Positions 26,804 through 36,005 of a stretch of DNA of 46,243 nt are shown here, in pieces (within the stretch, counting starts at the first letter, position 1; every line of letters starts with the position of its first letter). A program made the translations under genes and the position numbers. This DNA is from Chlorobiaceae bacterium (GTDB taxonomy: Bacteria; Bacteroidota; Chlorobiia; Chlorobiales; Chlorobiaceae): positions 1-46,243 of the forward strand of contig JAAXWX010000014.1 in the NCBI GenBank assembly GCA_013334755.1, given 5' to 3'. The notes below the pieces were generated by a model. The model was not told where the DNA came from, ran no database searches, and saw nothing but the letters and a program-made list of their open reading frames with translations.

Positions 26804-27226
26804 TTATTTCCTGTCTTCCCTGGTAACGGCCGCCGGTTCAGTCACCATACCAATTTTTTCAATACCAGCATCCCTTATTTGGGCCATTACATCCATGACC
26901 AAGCCATAAGGCAATGATTTATCAGCTTTAAGAAAGACTTCACCTGTCTGCTTTACATCAAGAATAGTCGGAAGCTTTTCGCGAACTTCCGAGGCATTCA
27001 ACTGATATTGATTGATGAAAACACGCCTTGAAGCATCAATACTGATCACAAGAGACTTGTCATCCACATCCATCTTCTCGTGAGTCGTCTGCGGCGTTTC
27101 GACCTTCACTCCATGCGTCATCATTGGAGCTGTTACCATAAAAATTATCAGCAGCACAAGCATGACATCAACAAACGGTGTTACGTTAATGTCACTCATC
27201 AACCTGCCTTTTCCTGATGTAATCAT
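26804..27226 (-). CDS. tolR: TolR/ExbD-type proton-channel subunit
   Basis: 140 residues with one membrane segment (about 18-38) that follows the signature LMSDINVTPFVDVMLVLLII; its Asp, at the start of the helix, is the proton-carrying residue of the ExbD/TolR family. The periplasmic part has the D-x-x-x-x-Y-G-L-V-M-D-V-M block near residue 105 that is typical of the ExbD fold. It uses proton motive force with TolQ to drive TolA. The tolA start follows the stop codon with no gap; tolQ ends 16 bases upstream. ATG at 27226. Confidence 0.93.
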   Translation of the reverse strand: MITSGKGRLMSDINVTPFVDVMLVLLIIFMVTAPMMTHGVKVETPQTTHEKMDVDDKSLVISIDASRRVFINQYQLNASEVREKLPTILDVKQTGEVFLKADKSLPYGLVMDVMAQIRDAGIEKIGMVTEPAAVTREDRK

Positions 27227-27242
27227 ATAGGTATTTTAAGGC

Positions 27243-27902
27243 CTAAGGTTCGTTAATGAATGCTGCAACAAATTCCGGAGAAAACTCTTCGAGATCCCGC
27301 TCAATGCTGCCGATCTGCTGTGTAAAATAGTTATAGCCGATCACCGCAGGAATAGCGGCGGCAAGACCGGCTGCAGTAGCGACAAGAGCTTCAGAAATAC
27401 CGGGAGCGACTGCGGCAAGAGAGGCGGACTGGGTAAGACCGATATTATGGAATGAATTCATAATACCCCAAACCGTCCCGAACAGTCCGATAAATGGGGC
27501 CGTATTACCGACTGTTGCAAGAAATGGCACAAGAACTGACAGCCTCTTGTTTTCTGCATTAACCTCCCTCTTGATAGCTCTGGCAATTTTTGCTTTTGCC
27601 TGCCGGATATCACTTTTATCACCAAGAGCCCGATACTCGATGTAACCCGAACGAAAAACTCTGGGCAGAGAACCGTTTCTGTAATTTTCGCTTTCAGAAA
27701 AGGCCTTGTCAACATTGTACACCTGGAAAAAGTAGTCCATAAATGCTTTGGACTCGCGCGATGATTTCCGGACATAACCAAATTTATAGGCAATTATTGC
27801 CCATGAAATGACAGAGAACGCAAGCAGTACTGAAAGCACCATCAACACAACAGGTCCTGCATCCGATAACAGGCCAAAAATCCCGAGTCTGGAATCAAGC
27901 AT
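27243..27902 (-). CDS. tolQ: TolQ/ExbB-type proton-channel subunit
   Basis: 219 residues from the ATG at 27902 (a TTG at 27908 adds two residues). Three membrane segments are visible: about 14-38 (AGPVVLMVLSVLLAFSVISW), and the pair about 130-155 (VPFLATVGNTAPFIGLFGTV) and 170-195 (ALVATAAGLAAAIPAVIGYN). The TVGNTAPFIGLFGTVWGIM and LAAAIPAVIGYNYF blocks are the TolQ/ExbB signature. With TolR it forms the proton motor that energises TolA. First gene of the tolQRA unit; the phytol-kinase fusion gene ends 24 bases upstream on the same strand, so the Tol genes may be co-transcribed with it. Confidence 0.93.
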   Translation of the reverse strand: MLDSRLGIFGLLSDAGPVVLMVLSVLLAFSVISWAIIAYKFGYVRKSSRESKAFMDYFFQVYNVDKAFSESENYRNGSLPRVFRSGYIEYRALGDKSDIRQAKAKIARAIKREVNAENKRLSVLVPFLATVGNTAPFIGLFGTVWGIMNSFHNIGLTQSASLAAVAPGISEALVATAAGLAAAIPAVIGYNYFTQQIGSIERDLEEFSPEFVAAFINEP

Positions 27903-27926
27903 ATGCAAAAAAACAATTAAGATTCA

Positions 27927-29507
27927 TTAAAACAGATGGACGTTCTGGATCACCATGTAAGCCAGCGCTGAACCGGAAAGAGCACAGAGCGTGTTGACCA
28001 GATCATTATTGACAAGCGGAGTTCCCTTAAGAAGCCTGTTTTCAACCAGCAATCCATCAGGAGCAATACTATGGGTCCTCTCCGTTACCTTTTCACGGAT
28101 CGGATCAAAATACTGGGCCTGTACAGTCGCCCCGAAAAAGCTGTCAACCAGACTGGCAAGCAGTCCGGAAAAACCAATCAGAAGAAAGGATTGGAGTATT
28201 CCAAAATCAGTCAACCATTTGACATTGATGAGCATTGCACTGGCACAGATAAAAAGCGAGCCAAGAAATGCCCCTGAAGTACCAGGCACAGATACACCTC
28301 CGGAAGTTCCGACAGGCACCTCCTTGAAAGTAGTCACTAACCAGGCTTTTGGATTTGGCCACATGGTACCGATCTCAGTTGCCCAGGTATCAGCCTGCAC
28401 TGCGGCAAGCGTTCCGAGGTAGGCAAAAAAGATTGCCGGATCATTATTCAAAGAAAAAACAATCATCAAAATCCAGGCGATCCCCCCGTTGGCATAAACC
28501 TGACCTGCATCCCGCTGTGATCCCTTTTCAAAAACCAGGTCAAATTTAGCCTTCCGCTTTTTGCCCAGTTTCGACAATACCGACGACAAGAGATAAAAGG
28601 TAAGCAGAGGTATAGTCCACTCTATTCCACCGATACCAAAAATTGTTGTTCCAAGCAAAAACGTCGCCGTTGCCCCGCTGTTGTTGAGAAACTTGACCTT
28701 GATCGAAAAAACGGCAAGAAAAAAGGCAAACAGTCCGCCAAGAAGAAAGCGCTCAAGAACGATGGTGTGATTCATCTCCAGAACATAGAGCACATAGGCT
28801 ATCGAAACGGGAATAAAAAAATTATCGAGCCCGTGAGACAGCAACGCCTCAACAGCAGTTGCAACAAGGGCAAGAAGAAGCGCAAGGGCAAGAAGAATCA
28901 ACACCGACTTGCCTGCCAGTCCGCCGCTGAAATCTTTACTGAAAACCATAAGGCTCGCACTGAGCAGCAGACAACTGCTTAAAAACATGGTTAGTGATCC
29001 CTCAACAGTCTTGGGATTTTTCGTCAGATGCTCAATATGTTTTTTGCCCACAGAACTGCCAACCAATGCTGCAAGCGAGTCACTCACACCCATAACAAGC
29101 ATGGAGGTCTGCAATATCCACTTATGGGACTCCCAGAGAAAAAGAAGCTGAAACAGAAAGACAAGAGGGAAAAGAAGCGAGCCAAAACTTTTTACTGCAG
29201 GAGACTTGGCATTCTTCTCCTCAGGAAGGGCAAGCAGAGAACCAAACCACTTCAATTGAATGTTCAAACCATTAAAAAGCAGCAAGAGGAGTGCAGCAAG
29301 CGCAGGATAAAAATTAGACTGAAAATAAGCAGGCACAAAAAAAATCACCACTCCCATGGAGAGATGAACGATTTTCCTGACAACAAGAGCGCTGACACGA
29401 AATTTTCTTGTCAGCAGTTCCGCAAGAAGAACAAAAAGCGATACAAGAGAGAGTGTCAGGAAAAAAGCAGGTAAATCCTGAGGCAATGGGGCTTGGATAT
29501 TCAGCAT
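27927..29507 (-). CDS. Fused polyprenol/phytol kinase (VTE5-like) and polyprenyl-phosphate kinase (DUF92/VTE6-like)
   Basis: 526 residues, all-membrane. The N-terminal half (1-225) is the CTP-dependent dolichol/phytol kinase fold: RKIVHLSMG (44-52), VSDSLAALVG (141-150) and KTVEGSLTM (166-174). The C-terminal half (about 250-526) is DUF92/TMEM19: NNSGATATFLLGT, FEKGSQRDAGQVYANGG, ADTWATEIGTMWP and VPVGTSGGVSVPGTSG. In plants and cyanobacteria VTE5 makes phytyl-P and VTE6 makes phytyl-PP, so this single protein may carry out both steps from free phytol or farnesol, recycling alcohols from bacteriochlorophyll. Substrate unproven. It lies 24 bases upstream of tolQ, same strand. Start ATG 29507. 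Confidence 0.82.
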   Translation of the reverse strand: MLNIQAPLPQDLPAFFLTLSLVSLFVLLAELLTRKFRVSALVVRKIVHLSMGVVIFFVPAYFQSNFYPALAALLLLLFNGLNIQLKWFGSLLALPEEKNAKSPAVKSFGSLLFPLVFLFQLLFLWESHKWILQTSMLVMGVSDSLAALVGSSVGKKHIEHLTKNPKTVEGSLTMFLSSCLLLSASLMVFSKDFSGGLAGKSVLILLALALLLALVATAVEALLSHGLDNFFIPVSIAYVLYVLEMNHTIVLERFLLGGLFAFFLAVFSIKVKFLNNSGATATFLLGTTIFGIGGIEWTIPLLTFYLLSSVLSKLGKKRKAKFDLVFEKGSQRDAGQVYANGGIAWILMIVFSLNNDPAIFFAYLGTLAAVQADTWATEIGTMWPNPKAWLVTTFKEVPVGTSGGVSVPGTSGAFLGSLFICASAMLINVKWLTDFGILQSFLLIGFSGLLASLVDSFFGATVQAQYFDPIREKVTERTHSIAPDGLLVENRLLKGTPLVNNDLVNTLCALSGSALAYMVIQNVHLF

Positions 29508-29589
29508 AAGCTCTATGGTTAATCTGAAATCTGATTGCGCTGAAAATATAACGATAACTGTACGGAATTAACAGCAAATATCCATCGGA

Positions 29590-29838
29590 TTATAACATTT
29601 TTAATGTTTGTTTTACTAAAAGTTTAAATGTATTTTGTCTCAAATTTTCGTTTAATACCGAAAAACCTTTTCCATAAATGTCTGCATTGAATTCACAGAC
29701 CAACTTGTCCATCTGCTGCTCTGGAAAGCCGGCACAGTATCGGTCGTTATTTTCCTTCGATATGGCAACGCATGTGCCGAACTCCCTCAACTCCTGGATC
29801 GGAATCGCAGTCACTGTGACTGCAGTACTGGTGAGCAT
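29590..29838 (-). CDS. Possible small unknown protein (weak)
   Basis: An 82-codon frame on the minus strand between the kinase fusion and ilvD; it is the only minus-strand frame of this size in the gap. It has no signal, membrane segment or known motif (three Cys). Its first 77 bases lie opposite the candidate ilv leader peptide at 29762-29851. I would not rely on it, but it is kept as a possible gene because nothing else accounts for 29590-29761. Confidence 0.22.
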   Translation of the reverse strand: MLTSTAVTVTAIPIQELREFGTCVAISKENNDRYCAGFPEQQMDKLVCEFNADIYGKGFSVLNENLRQNTFKLLVKQTLKML

Positions 29839-29851
29839 TACCGTGCTCTGA
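29762..29851 (+). CDS. Candidate ilv leader peptide, 29 codons
   Basis: ATG at 29762, TGA at 29849-29851, 114 bases before ilvD. After the Trp at residue 12 the peptide holds ten Ile, Val or Leu codons among its last 17 (WIGIAVTVTAVLVSITVL). This is the composition of leader peptides that control branched-chain amino acid operons, such as E. coli ilvGMEDA. No clear Shine-Dalgarno precedes it. A terminator-like hairpin (29909-29928) and possible antiterminator pairing lie between it and ilvD. It could be a chance frame; the composition and the place make that less likely. Confidence 0.5.
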   Translation: MATHVPNSLNSWIGIAVTVTAVLVSITVL

Positions 29852-29863
29852 ACTACAGAACCG

Positions 29864-29939
29864 TTCCCAAGTCCATTTTCTACTTTTCAATCGTATCTTC
29901 ACAGTGGCTTCGGGATCGGCGGCCCGGGTATATCTTTTT
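29864..29939 (+). promoter_or_regulatory. Candidate transcription attenuator upstream of ilvD
   Basis: TTCGGG (29909-29914) pairs with CCCGGG (29923-29928), with two G-U pairs and an 8-base loop, followed by TATATCTTTTT: an intrinsic-terminator shape. TTCCCAAG (29864-29871) can pair with CTTCGGGA (29908-29915), one mismatch, and would hide the 5' arm as an antiterminator. GGAAT (29801-29805), inside the leader peptide frame, could pair with GTTCC (29863-29867) when no ribosome covers it. The topology is that of classical attenuation; no energy was computed. Confidence 0.4.
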
Positions 29940-29964
29940 AATTGCCTAATAATTTTTTACTGCC

Positions 29965-31662
29965 ATGAGATCTGATACAATCAAAACAGGGTTTGAAAAA
30001 GCGCCGCACCGCAGCCTTCTGAAAGCCACAGGCTCTATTGTTTCAAATAATGACTTCAAAAAGCCCTTTATCGGAATATGTAATTCCTTCAACGAACTGA
30101 TTCCAGGTCATTCCCACCTGCAGGAACTCGGCCGCATAGCTAAAGAAGAGGTTCGAAAGGCCGGAGGAGTTCCTTTCGAATTCAATACCATCGGTGTATG
30201 CGACGGTATTGCGATGGGCCATATCGGCATGCGCTACTCCCTTGCAAGCCGTGAACTGATTGCCGACAGTGTCGAAACCGTTGCCGAAGCCCACCGGCTC
30301 GACGGCCTGGTCTGTATTCCGAACTGCGACAAGATCACCCCCGGCATGATGATGGCTGCACTTCGCATCAACATTCCGGTTATCTTTGTCTCCGGCGGCC
30401 CTATGAAAGCCGGCCACACTCCTTCAGGTAAAACCGTTGACCTGATTTCAGTCTTCGAGGCTGTCGGTGAGTTCAGTGCCGGAAAAATCAGCGATAATGA
30501 GCTGGAATCAATAGAAGATAATGCCTGCCCCGGATGCGGCTCATGTTCCGGAATGTTCACGGCAAACTCGATGAACTGCCTCAGCGAAGCACTGGGCTTT
30601 GCCCTGCCCGGCAATGGCACGATACTTGCAATCGACCCCCGGCGCAACGAACTGGTCAAAGAGGCCTCCCGCCGGATTATCGATCTGGTCAAAAACGATA
30701 TCAAACCGAGAGATATTCTCACACGCAATGCCCTGCTGAACGCTTTTGCCCTTGATTTTGCAATGGGAGGCAGCACCAATACCATCCTGCATACGCTCGC
30801 CATTGCAAACGAAGCTGAACTCGACTTCGATTTCTCGGAATTGAACGCCCTTTCCGCAAAAACGCCCTATATCTGCAAGGTCAGCCCTGCCACTATGGCT
30901 GTCCATATCGAGGATGTAGACCGTGCAGGAGGCGTATCCGCCATTCTTCATGAACTCAGCAGGATTGACGGCCTTCTTGACCTCTCTGCCATGACCGTTA
31001 CAGGCAGAACACTTGGCGAAAATATTGCCGATGCGGAGGTTCTTGACCGCTCGGTTATCAGAAGTATTGAAGAACCATACTCCGCTACAGGAGGACTTGC
31101 TGTTCTCTACGGGAATCTTGCACCCCAGGGCGCTGTTGTAAAAACAGGTGCAGTCGCCCCGGAGATGATGATCCATACCGGTCCGGCAAAAGTTTATGAC
31201 TGCCAGGATGATGCCATCAAAGGTATTATGGAAGACGATGTCAAAGCCGGTGATGTGGTTGTGATACGCTATGAAGGTCCAAAGGGAGGCCCCGGCATGC
31301 CGGAAATGCTCTCCCCGACCAGCGCCATCATGGGTCGCGGTCTCGGTGGATCAGTTGCACTTCTTACTGACGGACGCTTCTCCGGAGGATCAAGAGGAGC
31401 CTGTATCGGCCACATCTCTCCCGAAGCAGCCGAGAAAGGCCCGATTGCCGCCCTGATAAACGGCGACATGATCACCATCGATATTCCGGCAAGAAGCATC
31501 TCGGTCAACCTGAGTGACACTATTATCAATGAACGGCTTGCCTCACTGAAGCCATTTGAACCGAAAATCAAAAAAGGATATCTGGCCAGGTATTCACAAA
31601 TGGTCACATCGGCCAATACCGGCGCAATCCTGAAAAGCCCAGTTTCCTGTGAACCTAAATAA
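29965..31662 (+). CDS. ilvD: Dihydroxy-acid dehydratase
   Basis: 565 residues. Dehydrates 2,3-dihydroxyisovalerate and 2,3-dihydroxy-3-methylvalerate to the 2-keto acids of valine and isoleucine. The Fe-S cysteines are in CDKITPGM and in [20 protein letters not shown]. The IlvD/Edd signatures GGSTNTILH and [12 protein letters not shown](A)CIGH are intact, and the conserved Ser of the latter is the likely base. Start ATG at 29965, preceded by the leader and attenuator region. First enzyme gene of the nine-gene operon; its end is 7 bases before the ilvB ATG (an in-frame GTG at 31649 would overlap). Confidence 0.96.
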   Translation: MRSDTIKTGFEKAPHRSLLKATGSIVSNNDFKKPFIGICNSFNELIPGHSHLQELGRIAKEEVRKAGGVPFEFNTIGVCDGIAMGHIGMRYSLASRELIADSVETVAEAHRLDGLVCIPNCDKITPGMMMAALRINIPVIFVSGGPMKAGHTPSGKTVDLISVFEAVGEFSAGKISDNELESIEDNACPGCGSCSGMFTANSMNCLSEALGFALPGNGTILAIDPRRNELVKEASRRIIDLVKNDIKPRDILTRNALLNAFALDFAMGGSTNTILHTLAIANEAELDFDFSELNALSAKTPYICKVSPATMAVHIEDVDRAGGVSAILHELSRIDGLLDLSAMTVTGRTLGENIADAEVLDRSVIRSIEEPYSATGGLAVLYGNLAPQGAVVKTGAVAPEMMIHTGPAKVYDCQDDAIKGIMEDDVKAGDVVVIRYEGPKGGPGMPEMLSPTSAIMGRGLGGSVALLTDGRFSGGSRGACIGHISPEAAEKGPIAALINGDMITIDIPARSISVNLSDTIINERLASLKPFEPKIKKGYLARYSQMVTSANTGAILKSPVSCEPK

Positions 31663-31669
31663 ACCAGCT

Positions 31670-33391
31670 ATGCATTCATCAGGCCAAACACTCAATGGCT
31701 CAGAAATATTTTTCGAATGTCTGCGGCGTGAAAACGTTGAATATATTTTCGGGTATCCGGGCGGATCCCTGTTAAAAGTTTACGAAACACTCTATGATGT
31801 AGAAGACATCCAGCACATCCTTGTCCGTCATGAACAGGGCGCAACCCACATGGCCGAGGGTTATGCCCGCGCCACGGGAAAACCGGGAGTTGTTCTCGTC
31901 ACCTCCGGTCCCGGCGCAACAAACACCGTCACCGGAATCGCCAACGCCTACATGGACTCCTCTCCGATGGTTGTCTTTACCGGACAGGTGCCAAGCTCTC
32001 TGATCGGCAACGATGCCTTTCAGGAAGCCGACATTGTCGGCATCACCCGGCCCATAACAAAGCACAATTTTCTCGTCAAGGATGTCAAAGAACTTGCCAT
32101 AACCATCCGCAAGGCATTTTTTCTTGCGACAAACGGCAGACCGGGTCCGGTTCTTGTTGATATGCCGAAAGATATCCTGAACGCATCCTGTGTTTTTCAG
32201 TGGCCTGAGACTGTTGACATTCGAGGGTTCAAACCAACCCTGAAATGCCATATCAATCAGGTTCAGAAAGCAGCACATAAAATTGCCAAGGCAAAACGCC
32301 CCCTGCTCTATATCGGAGGCGGAGTTATCAGTGCAGAAGCATCCGAAGAGCTCCGGAAATTTGCCATCCAGCAGAATATACCGGTCACCATGACTCTACA
32401 GGGACTTGGAGCCTTCCCTGGCAACCACCCGCTCAGTCTGGGAATGCTCGGCATGCATGGAACCTACTGGGCAAACCGCGCGGTCAATGCCTGTGATCTT
32501 TTGATTGCCGTCGGCGCACGCTTTGACGACCGGGTCACCGGAAAAGTCGAAACTTTTGCTCCGCAGGCATACAAGATCCATAATGACATTGATCCCACCA
32601 ATGTTGATAAAAATATCAAGGTTGATCTGCCGATCGTCGGGGATGCAAAGCATTTTCTCTCCTCTCTTATCGAAGAGATGCCTGACGCCTTTGAAAACCG
32701 TGAGTCCTGGCTTGCCCAGATCAACCAATGGCGAGAGGAATGCCCACTGACCTATACCTCTGATGACAACACGCTGAAAACCGAATTTGTCATCGACGAA
32801 GTTTCAAAACAGACCAAAGGCAATGCGGTTGTTGTCACCGATGTCGGTCAGCACCAGATGTGGACATCGCAGTTTTACACCTTCATCAATCCGCGATCAA
32901 TCATTACAAGCGGCGGACTCGGCACCATGGGTTACGGCCTGCCTGCGGCTATCGGCGCAGCCTTCGGCATCAAGGATCGTCCGGTTGTCCTCTTCTGCGG
33001 AGACGGCGGAATTATGATGAATATTCAGGAGCTCGTCACGGCTGTTCACGGTAAAGTGCCCATAAAGATATTCCTGATCAACAACAGCTTTCTCGGCATG
33101 GTCCGCCAGTGGCAGGAACTGTTCCACAAAGAAAAATATTCCTTTACTGATCTTGGCGACAGCAACCCCGACTTTGTAAAGGTTGCGGAAGCATTCGGAT
33201 GCAAGGCGCTCAAAGCTGATAACCCGGCAACTGCAAGAGAGGCTATCAAGGAGGCACTTGCATGGAATGAAGGCCCTGTTCTTGTTGATTTCAGGGTTAT
33301 CAAAAAAGATATGGTCTTCCCTATGGTGCCTGCCGGAGGTTCAATTTCAGATATGCTCCTGGAAAGGTTAAACCCAAAAACAATGGTGTAA
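31670..33391 (+). CDS. ilvB: Acetolactate (acetohydroxy acid) synthase large subunit
   Basis: 573 residues from the ATG at 31670; the in-frame GTG at 31649 would overlap ilvD. The TPP enzyme fold is in three parts: the PYR domain with the catalytic Glu in RHEQGATHMAEGYARATGK, the central FAD-type domain (IGGGVIS, ARFDDRVTGK), and the PP domain with the TPP motif CGDGGIMMN...LVTAVHGKVPIKIFLINN. It condenses pyruvate with pyruvate (valine, leucine) or 2-oxobutyrate (isoleucine). The next gene, 7 bases away, is its regulatory subunit. Normal family length. Confidence 0.96.
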   Translation: MHSSGQTLNGSEIFFECLRRENVEYIFGYPGGSLLKVYETLYDVEDIQHILVRHEQGATHMAEGYARATGKPGVVLVTSGPGATNTVTGIANAYMDSSPMVVFTGQVPSSLIGNDAFQEADIVGITRPITKHNFLVKDVKELAITIRKAFFLATNGRPGPVLVDMPKDILNASCVFQWPETVDIRGFKPTLKCHINQVQKAAHKIAKAKRPLLYIGGGVISAEASEELRKFAIQQNIPVTMTLQGLGAFPGNHPLSLGMLGMHGTYWANRAVNACDLLIAVGARFDDRVTGKVETFAPQAYKIHNDIDPTNVDKNIKVDLPIVGDAKHFLSSLIEEMPDAFENRESWLAQINQWREECPLTYTSDDNTLKTEFVIDEVSKQTKGNAVVVTDVGQHQMWTSQFYTFINPRSIITSGGLGTMGYGLPAAIGAAFGIKDRPVVLFCGDGGIMMNIQELVTAVHGKVPIKIFLINNSFLGMVRQWQELFHKEKYSFTDLGDSNPDFVKVAEAFGCKALKADNPATAREAIKEALAWNEGPVLVDFRVIKKDMVFPMVPAGGSISDMLLERLNPKTMV

Positions 33392-33398
33392 ACTGTCT

Positions 33399-33875
33399 AT
33401 GAAACATATTATTTCTGTATTGGTTGAAAACAAGTTCGGCTCCCTTAACCGGGTTGCCGCGATGTTCAGCGCCCGGGGATTCAACCTCGAAAGCATATCC
33501 ATCGGTGAAACTGAAGACACTGAAATCTCGCGCATGACCATTGTGACGCGGGGTGAAGACCAGATCATCAGCCAGGTGCTCAAACAGCTGAACCGGCTGG
33601 TCGACACCATCAAGGTTACCGATCTGACCCGTCAGCCGCATGTTGAGAGGGAGCTGCTCCTGATGACCCTGAAACTCAGCAAGCCTGTACAGCATGAGAT
33701 TTTTGAGCTTATCAATGTTTTTAAAGGAAAAGTCGTGGATATAAAACAAAAATCCATTACTATTGAGGTCATCGGATCTCCGGACAAGATCAACACAACT
33801 ATCGATATCTTCAAGCCGTACGGCATAAAAGAGCTTGCCCGTTCTGGCGCGGTAGCAATACATCGGGGAGAGTAA
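33399..33875 (+). CDS. ilvN: Acetolactate synthase small (regulatory) subunit
   Basis: 158 residues, the long IlvH/IlvN type. The N-terminal ACT domain (1-75) has the pattern [25 protein letters not shown] conserved second half (about 80-158) has [42 protein letters not shown]. It binds valine and stimulates the large subunit, giving feedback control of the pathway. ATG at 33399. Confidence 0.95.
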   Translation: MKHIISVLVENKFGSLNRVAAMFSARGFNLESISIGETEDTEISRMTIVTRGEDQIISQVLKQLNRLVDTIKVTDLTRQPHVERELLLMTLKLSKPVQHEIFELINVFKGKVVDIKQKSITIEVIGSPDKINTTIDIFKPYGIKELARSGAVAIHRGE

Positions 33876-33915
33876 CTTTTTTTTAATGAATTATCAATCA
33901 AACCCATTCTGCGAA

Positions 33916-34908
33916 ATGAACGTTTATTATGAGAAAGATGCCGATCTCGGTTATCTTCAGGGAAAAAATATTGCAATACTCGGTTACGGCAGCCAGGGCC
34001 ATGCTCATGCCCTTAACCTCAAGGAGAGCGGCCTCAATGTTCGCGTAGGTCTTCGTACAGACAGCACATCATCAGCCAAAGCAAGGGAAGCCGGCCTGCA
34101 GGTCGACACTGTTGCTGAAGCAGTCAAATGGGCAGACATCGTCATGGTCCTGCTTCCAGACCAGACCCAGAAGGCAATCTATGAAGCTGAAATTCTCCCG
34201 AACCTCGTAGCTGGCAACACCCTTGCCTTCGCTCACGGCTTCAATATTCATTACAAGCAGATTGTGCCACCGGAAACAATCAACGTTATCATGATTGCCC
34301 CGAAAAGCCCCGGCCACCTTGTGCGCCGCACATTCACACAGGGCAACGGCGTCCCCTGCCTTATCGCGGTTCATCAGGACGCAACCGGAGAGGCAAAACA
34401 GCAGGCGCTTGCATGGGCTAAAGCTCTTGGCGGCACCAAAGCCGGCGTCATCGAGACAACCATCAAAAACGAAACGGAAACCGATCTCTTCGGTGAACAG
34501 GCTGTCCTCTGCGGCGGTTCAGCCGAACTGATCAAGGCTGGATTTGAAACACTTGTTGAAGCCGGCTACCCTGAAGAGCTTGCCTACTTTGAATGCATGC
34601 ATGAGCTGAAACTCATTGTAGATCTCTATTATGAAGGAGGTCTTTCACGAATGAATTACTCCGTCAGCGATACGGCCGAATACGGCGGCATGACCCGCGG
34701 ACCACGCCTCATTACGCCTGCGGTAAAGGCCGAGATGAAAAAAATCCTTGAGGAAGTTCAGGACGGTCGTTTTGCCAAAGAGTTTATTGACGAGTGCAAT
34801 GGCGGATACAAAAACCTGAGCAAACTCAGAGCTGAAAACAGCGGCCATGCCATTGAAAAGGTTGGTGCCAAACTCCGTGACATGATGAGCTGGCTGATCA
34901 AAAAATAA
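33916..34908 (+). CDS. ilvC: Ketol-acid reductoisomerase
   Basis: 330 residues, class I (short) KARI. I take the ATG at 33916 ([14 protein letters not shown]), the start used for the Chlorobium proteins as I know them; an upstream ATG at 33886 adds ten residues not seen in them. NADPH-binding motif [17 protein letters not shown] at about 24-40, followed by the cofactor-specifying loop LRTDSTSS. Metal/active-site region: [11 protein letters not shown] (about 130) and the C-terminal knotted domain with [30 protein letters not shown] and [11 protein letters not shown]. It isomerises and reduces acetohydroxy acids to dihydroxy acids. 40 bases separate it from ilvN. Confidence 0.95.
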   Translation: MNVYYEKDADLGYLQGKNIAILGYGSQGHAHALNLKESGLNVRVGLRTDSTSSAKAREAGLQVDTVAEAVKWADIVMVLLPDQTQKAIYEAEILPNLVAGNTLAFAHGFNIHYKQIVPPETINVIMIAPKSPGHLVRRTFTQGNGVPCLIAVHQDATGEAKQQALAWAKALGGTKAGVIETTIKNETETDLFGEQAVLCGGSAELIKAGFETLVEAGYPEELAYFECMHELKLIVDLYYEGGLSRMNYSVSDTAEYGGMTRGPRLITPAVKAEMKKILEEVQDGRFAKEFIDECNGGYKNLSKLRAENSGHAIEKVGAKLRDMMSWLIKK

Positions 34909-34924
34909 CCCATTCAACAGAAGA

Positions 34925-35983
34925 ATGTACAAGATTGTCTCAATACCGGGCGATGGTATAGGCCCGGAAGTCGTTGCAGGAGCTGTTTCAGTGCTTGGGC
35001 AGCTCTCAAAAAAACATGGCTTTGAAATTGTAATTGAAGAGCACCCCTTCGGCGGAGCTTCGTATGAACTGCATGGTGAAATGCTCACCCAGGCAACGCT
35101 TGACGCCTGCCGCAACTGCGACGCCGTGCTGCTTGGAGCCGTTGGCGGCCCGAAATGGGAAAGCCTGCCGCACGAACACAAGCCGGAAGCTGCACTGCTT
35201 AAAATCCGCAAAGAGCTTGAACTCTTTGCCAATCTCAGGCCGGCCAAAGTCTACGATGCACTGCTTGACGCATCATCACTAAAGGCAGACGTTGTTCGCG
35301 GTACTGATTTCCTTGTTTTCAGGGAGCTCACCGGCGGCATTTATTTCGGCCAGCCACGCGGCTTCGATGAAAACCGGGGCTGGAACACCATGGTCTATGA
35401 GCGCTATGAAGTAGAGCGAATTGCCCGTCTGGCTTTTGAAGCTGCCCGGAAACGCAAGGGGAAAGTCATCTCGATCGACAAGGCAAACGTGCTTGAAGTT
35501 TCACAGTTCTGGAGAAATGTGGTGCATGAAGTCCACAAGGATTTTACCGATGTGGAACTAAGCGACATGTATGTGGATAACGCCGCAATGCAGATTGTCC
35601 GCAATCCGAAACAGTTTGATGTTATCGTGACGAGCAACCTCTTCGGCGACATATTAAGCGACATCGCCGGCATGATCACCGGAAGTCTCGGCATGCTCCC
35701 TTCGGCAAGCATCGGCACAAAATACGCACTCTACGAACCGATTCACGGAAGCGCACCGGATATTGCAGGCCAGAACAAGGCTAACCCGATTGCCACCATC
35801 GCATCGGTAGCCATGATGTTTGAACACAGTTTCAATTTGCCGGATATCGCTCGTGAGATTGAGCTGGCAATTGAGGCAACCCTGGCCTCCGGACTACGGA
35901 CAGCGGACATCGCCAATGCAGGAGACCCAGTGATTGCAACAACAGAGATGACAGAAGCAATTGTCAGGCATCTCGGCGCCTGA
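34925..35983 (+). CDS. leuB: 3-Isopropylmalate dehydrogenase
   Basis: 352 residues. Beta-decarboxylating dehydrogenase: oxidises and decarboxylates 3-isopropylmalate to 2-oxoisocaproate. Marks are the start IPGDGIGPEVV, LLGAVGGPKWE, the substrate Arg and loop LELFANLRPAK and FRELTGGIYFGQPRG, the catalytic Lys-Asp block SIDKANVLEVSQFWR and VTSNLFGDILSDIAG, and the NAD loop EPIHGSAPDIAGQNKANP. Nothing unusual. It could also serve as 3-methylmalate dehydrogenase in the citramalate route, since cimA is in the same operon. Start ATG 34925, 16 bases past ilvC. Confidence 0.95.
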   Translation: MYKIVSIPGDGIGPEVVAGAVSVLGQLSKKHGFEIVIEEHPFGGASYELHGEMLTQATLDACRNCDAVLLGAVGGPKWESLPHEHKPEAALLKIRKELELFANLRPAKVYDALLDASSLKADVVRGTDFLVFRELTGGIYFGQPRGFDENRGWNTMVYERYEVERIARLAFEAARKRKGKVISIDKANVLEVSQFWRNVVHEVHKDFTDVELSDMYVDNAAMQIVRNPKQFDVIVTSNLFGDILSDIAGMITGSLGMLPSASIGTKYALYEPIHGSAPDIAGQNKANPIATIASVAMMFEHSFNLPDIAREIELAIEATLASGLRTADIANAGDPVIATTEMTEAIVRHLGA

Positions 35984-36005
35984 TAAAAAATAGGCGGAGA
36001 GAGAG

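Noticed and set aside
29839-29964. T-box element before ilvD
   Set aside because: No T-box sequence (AGGGUGGNACCGCG) or specifier-loop layout is present; a leader peptide type fits better.
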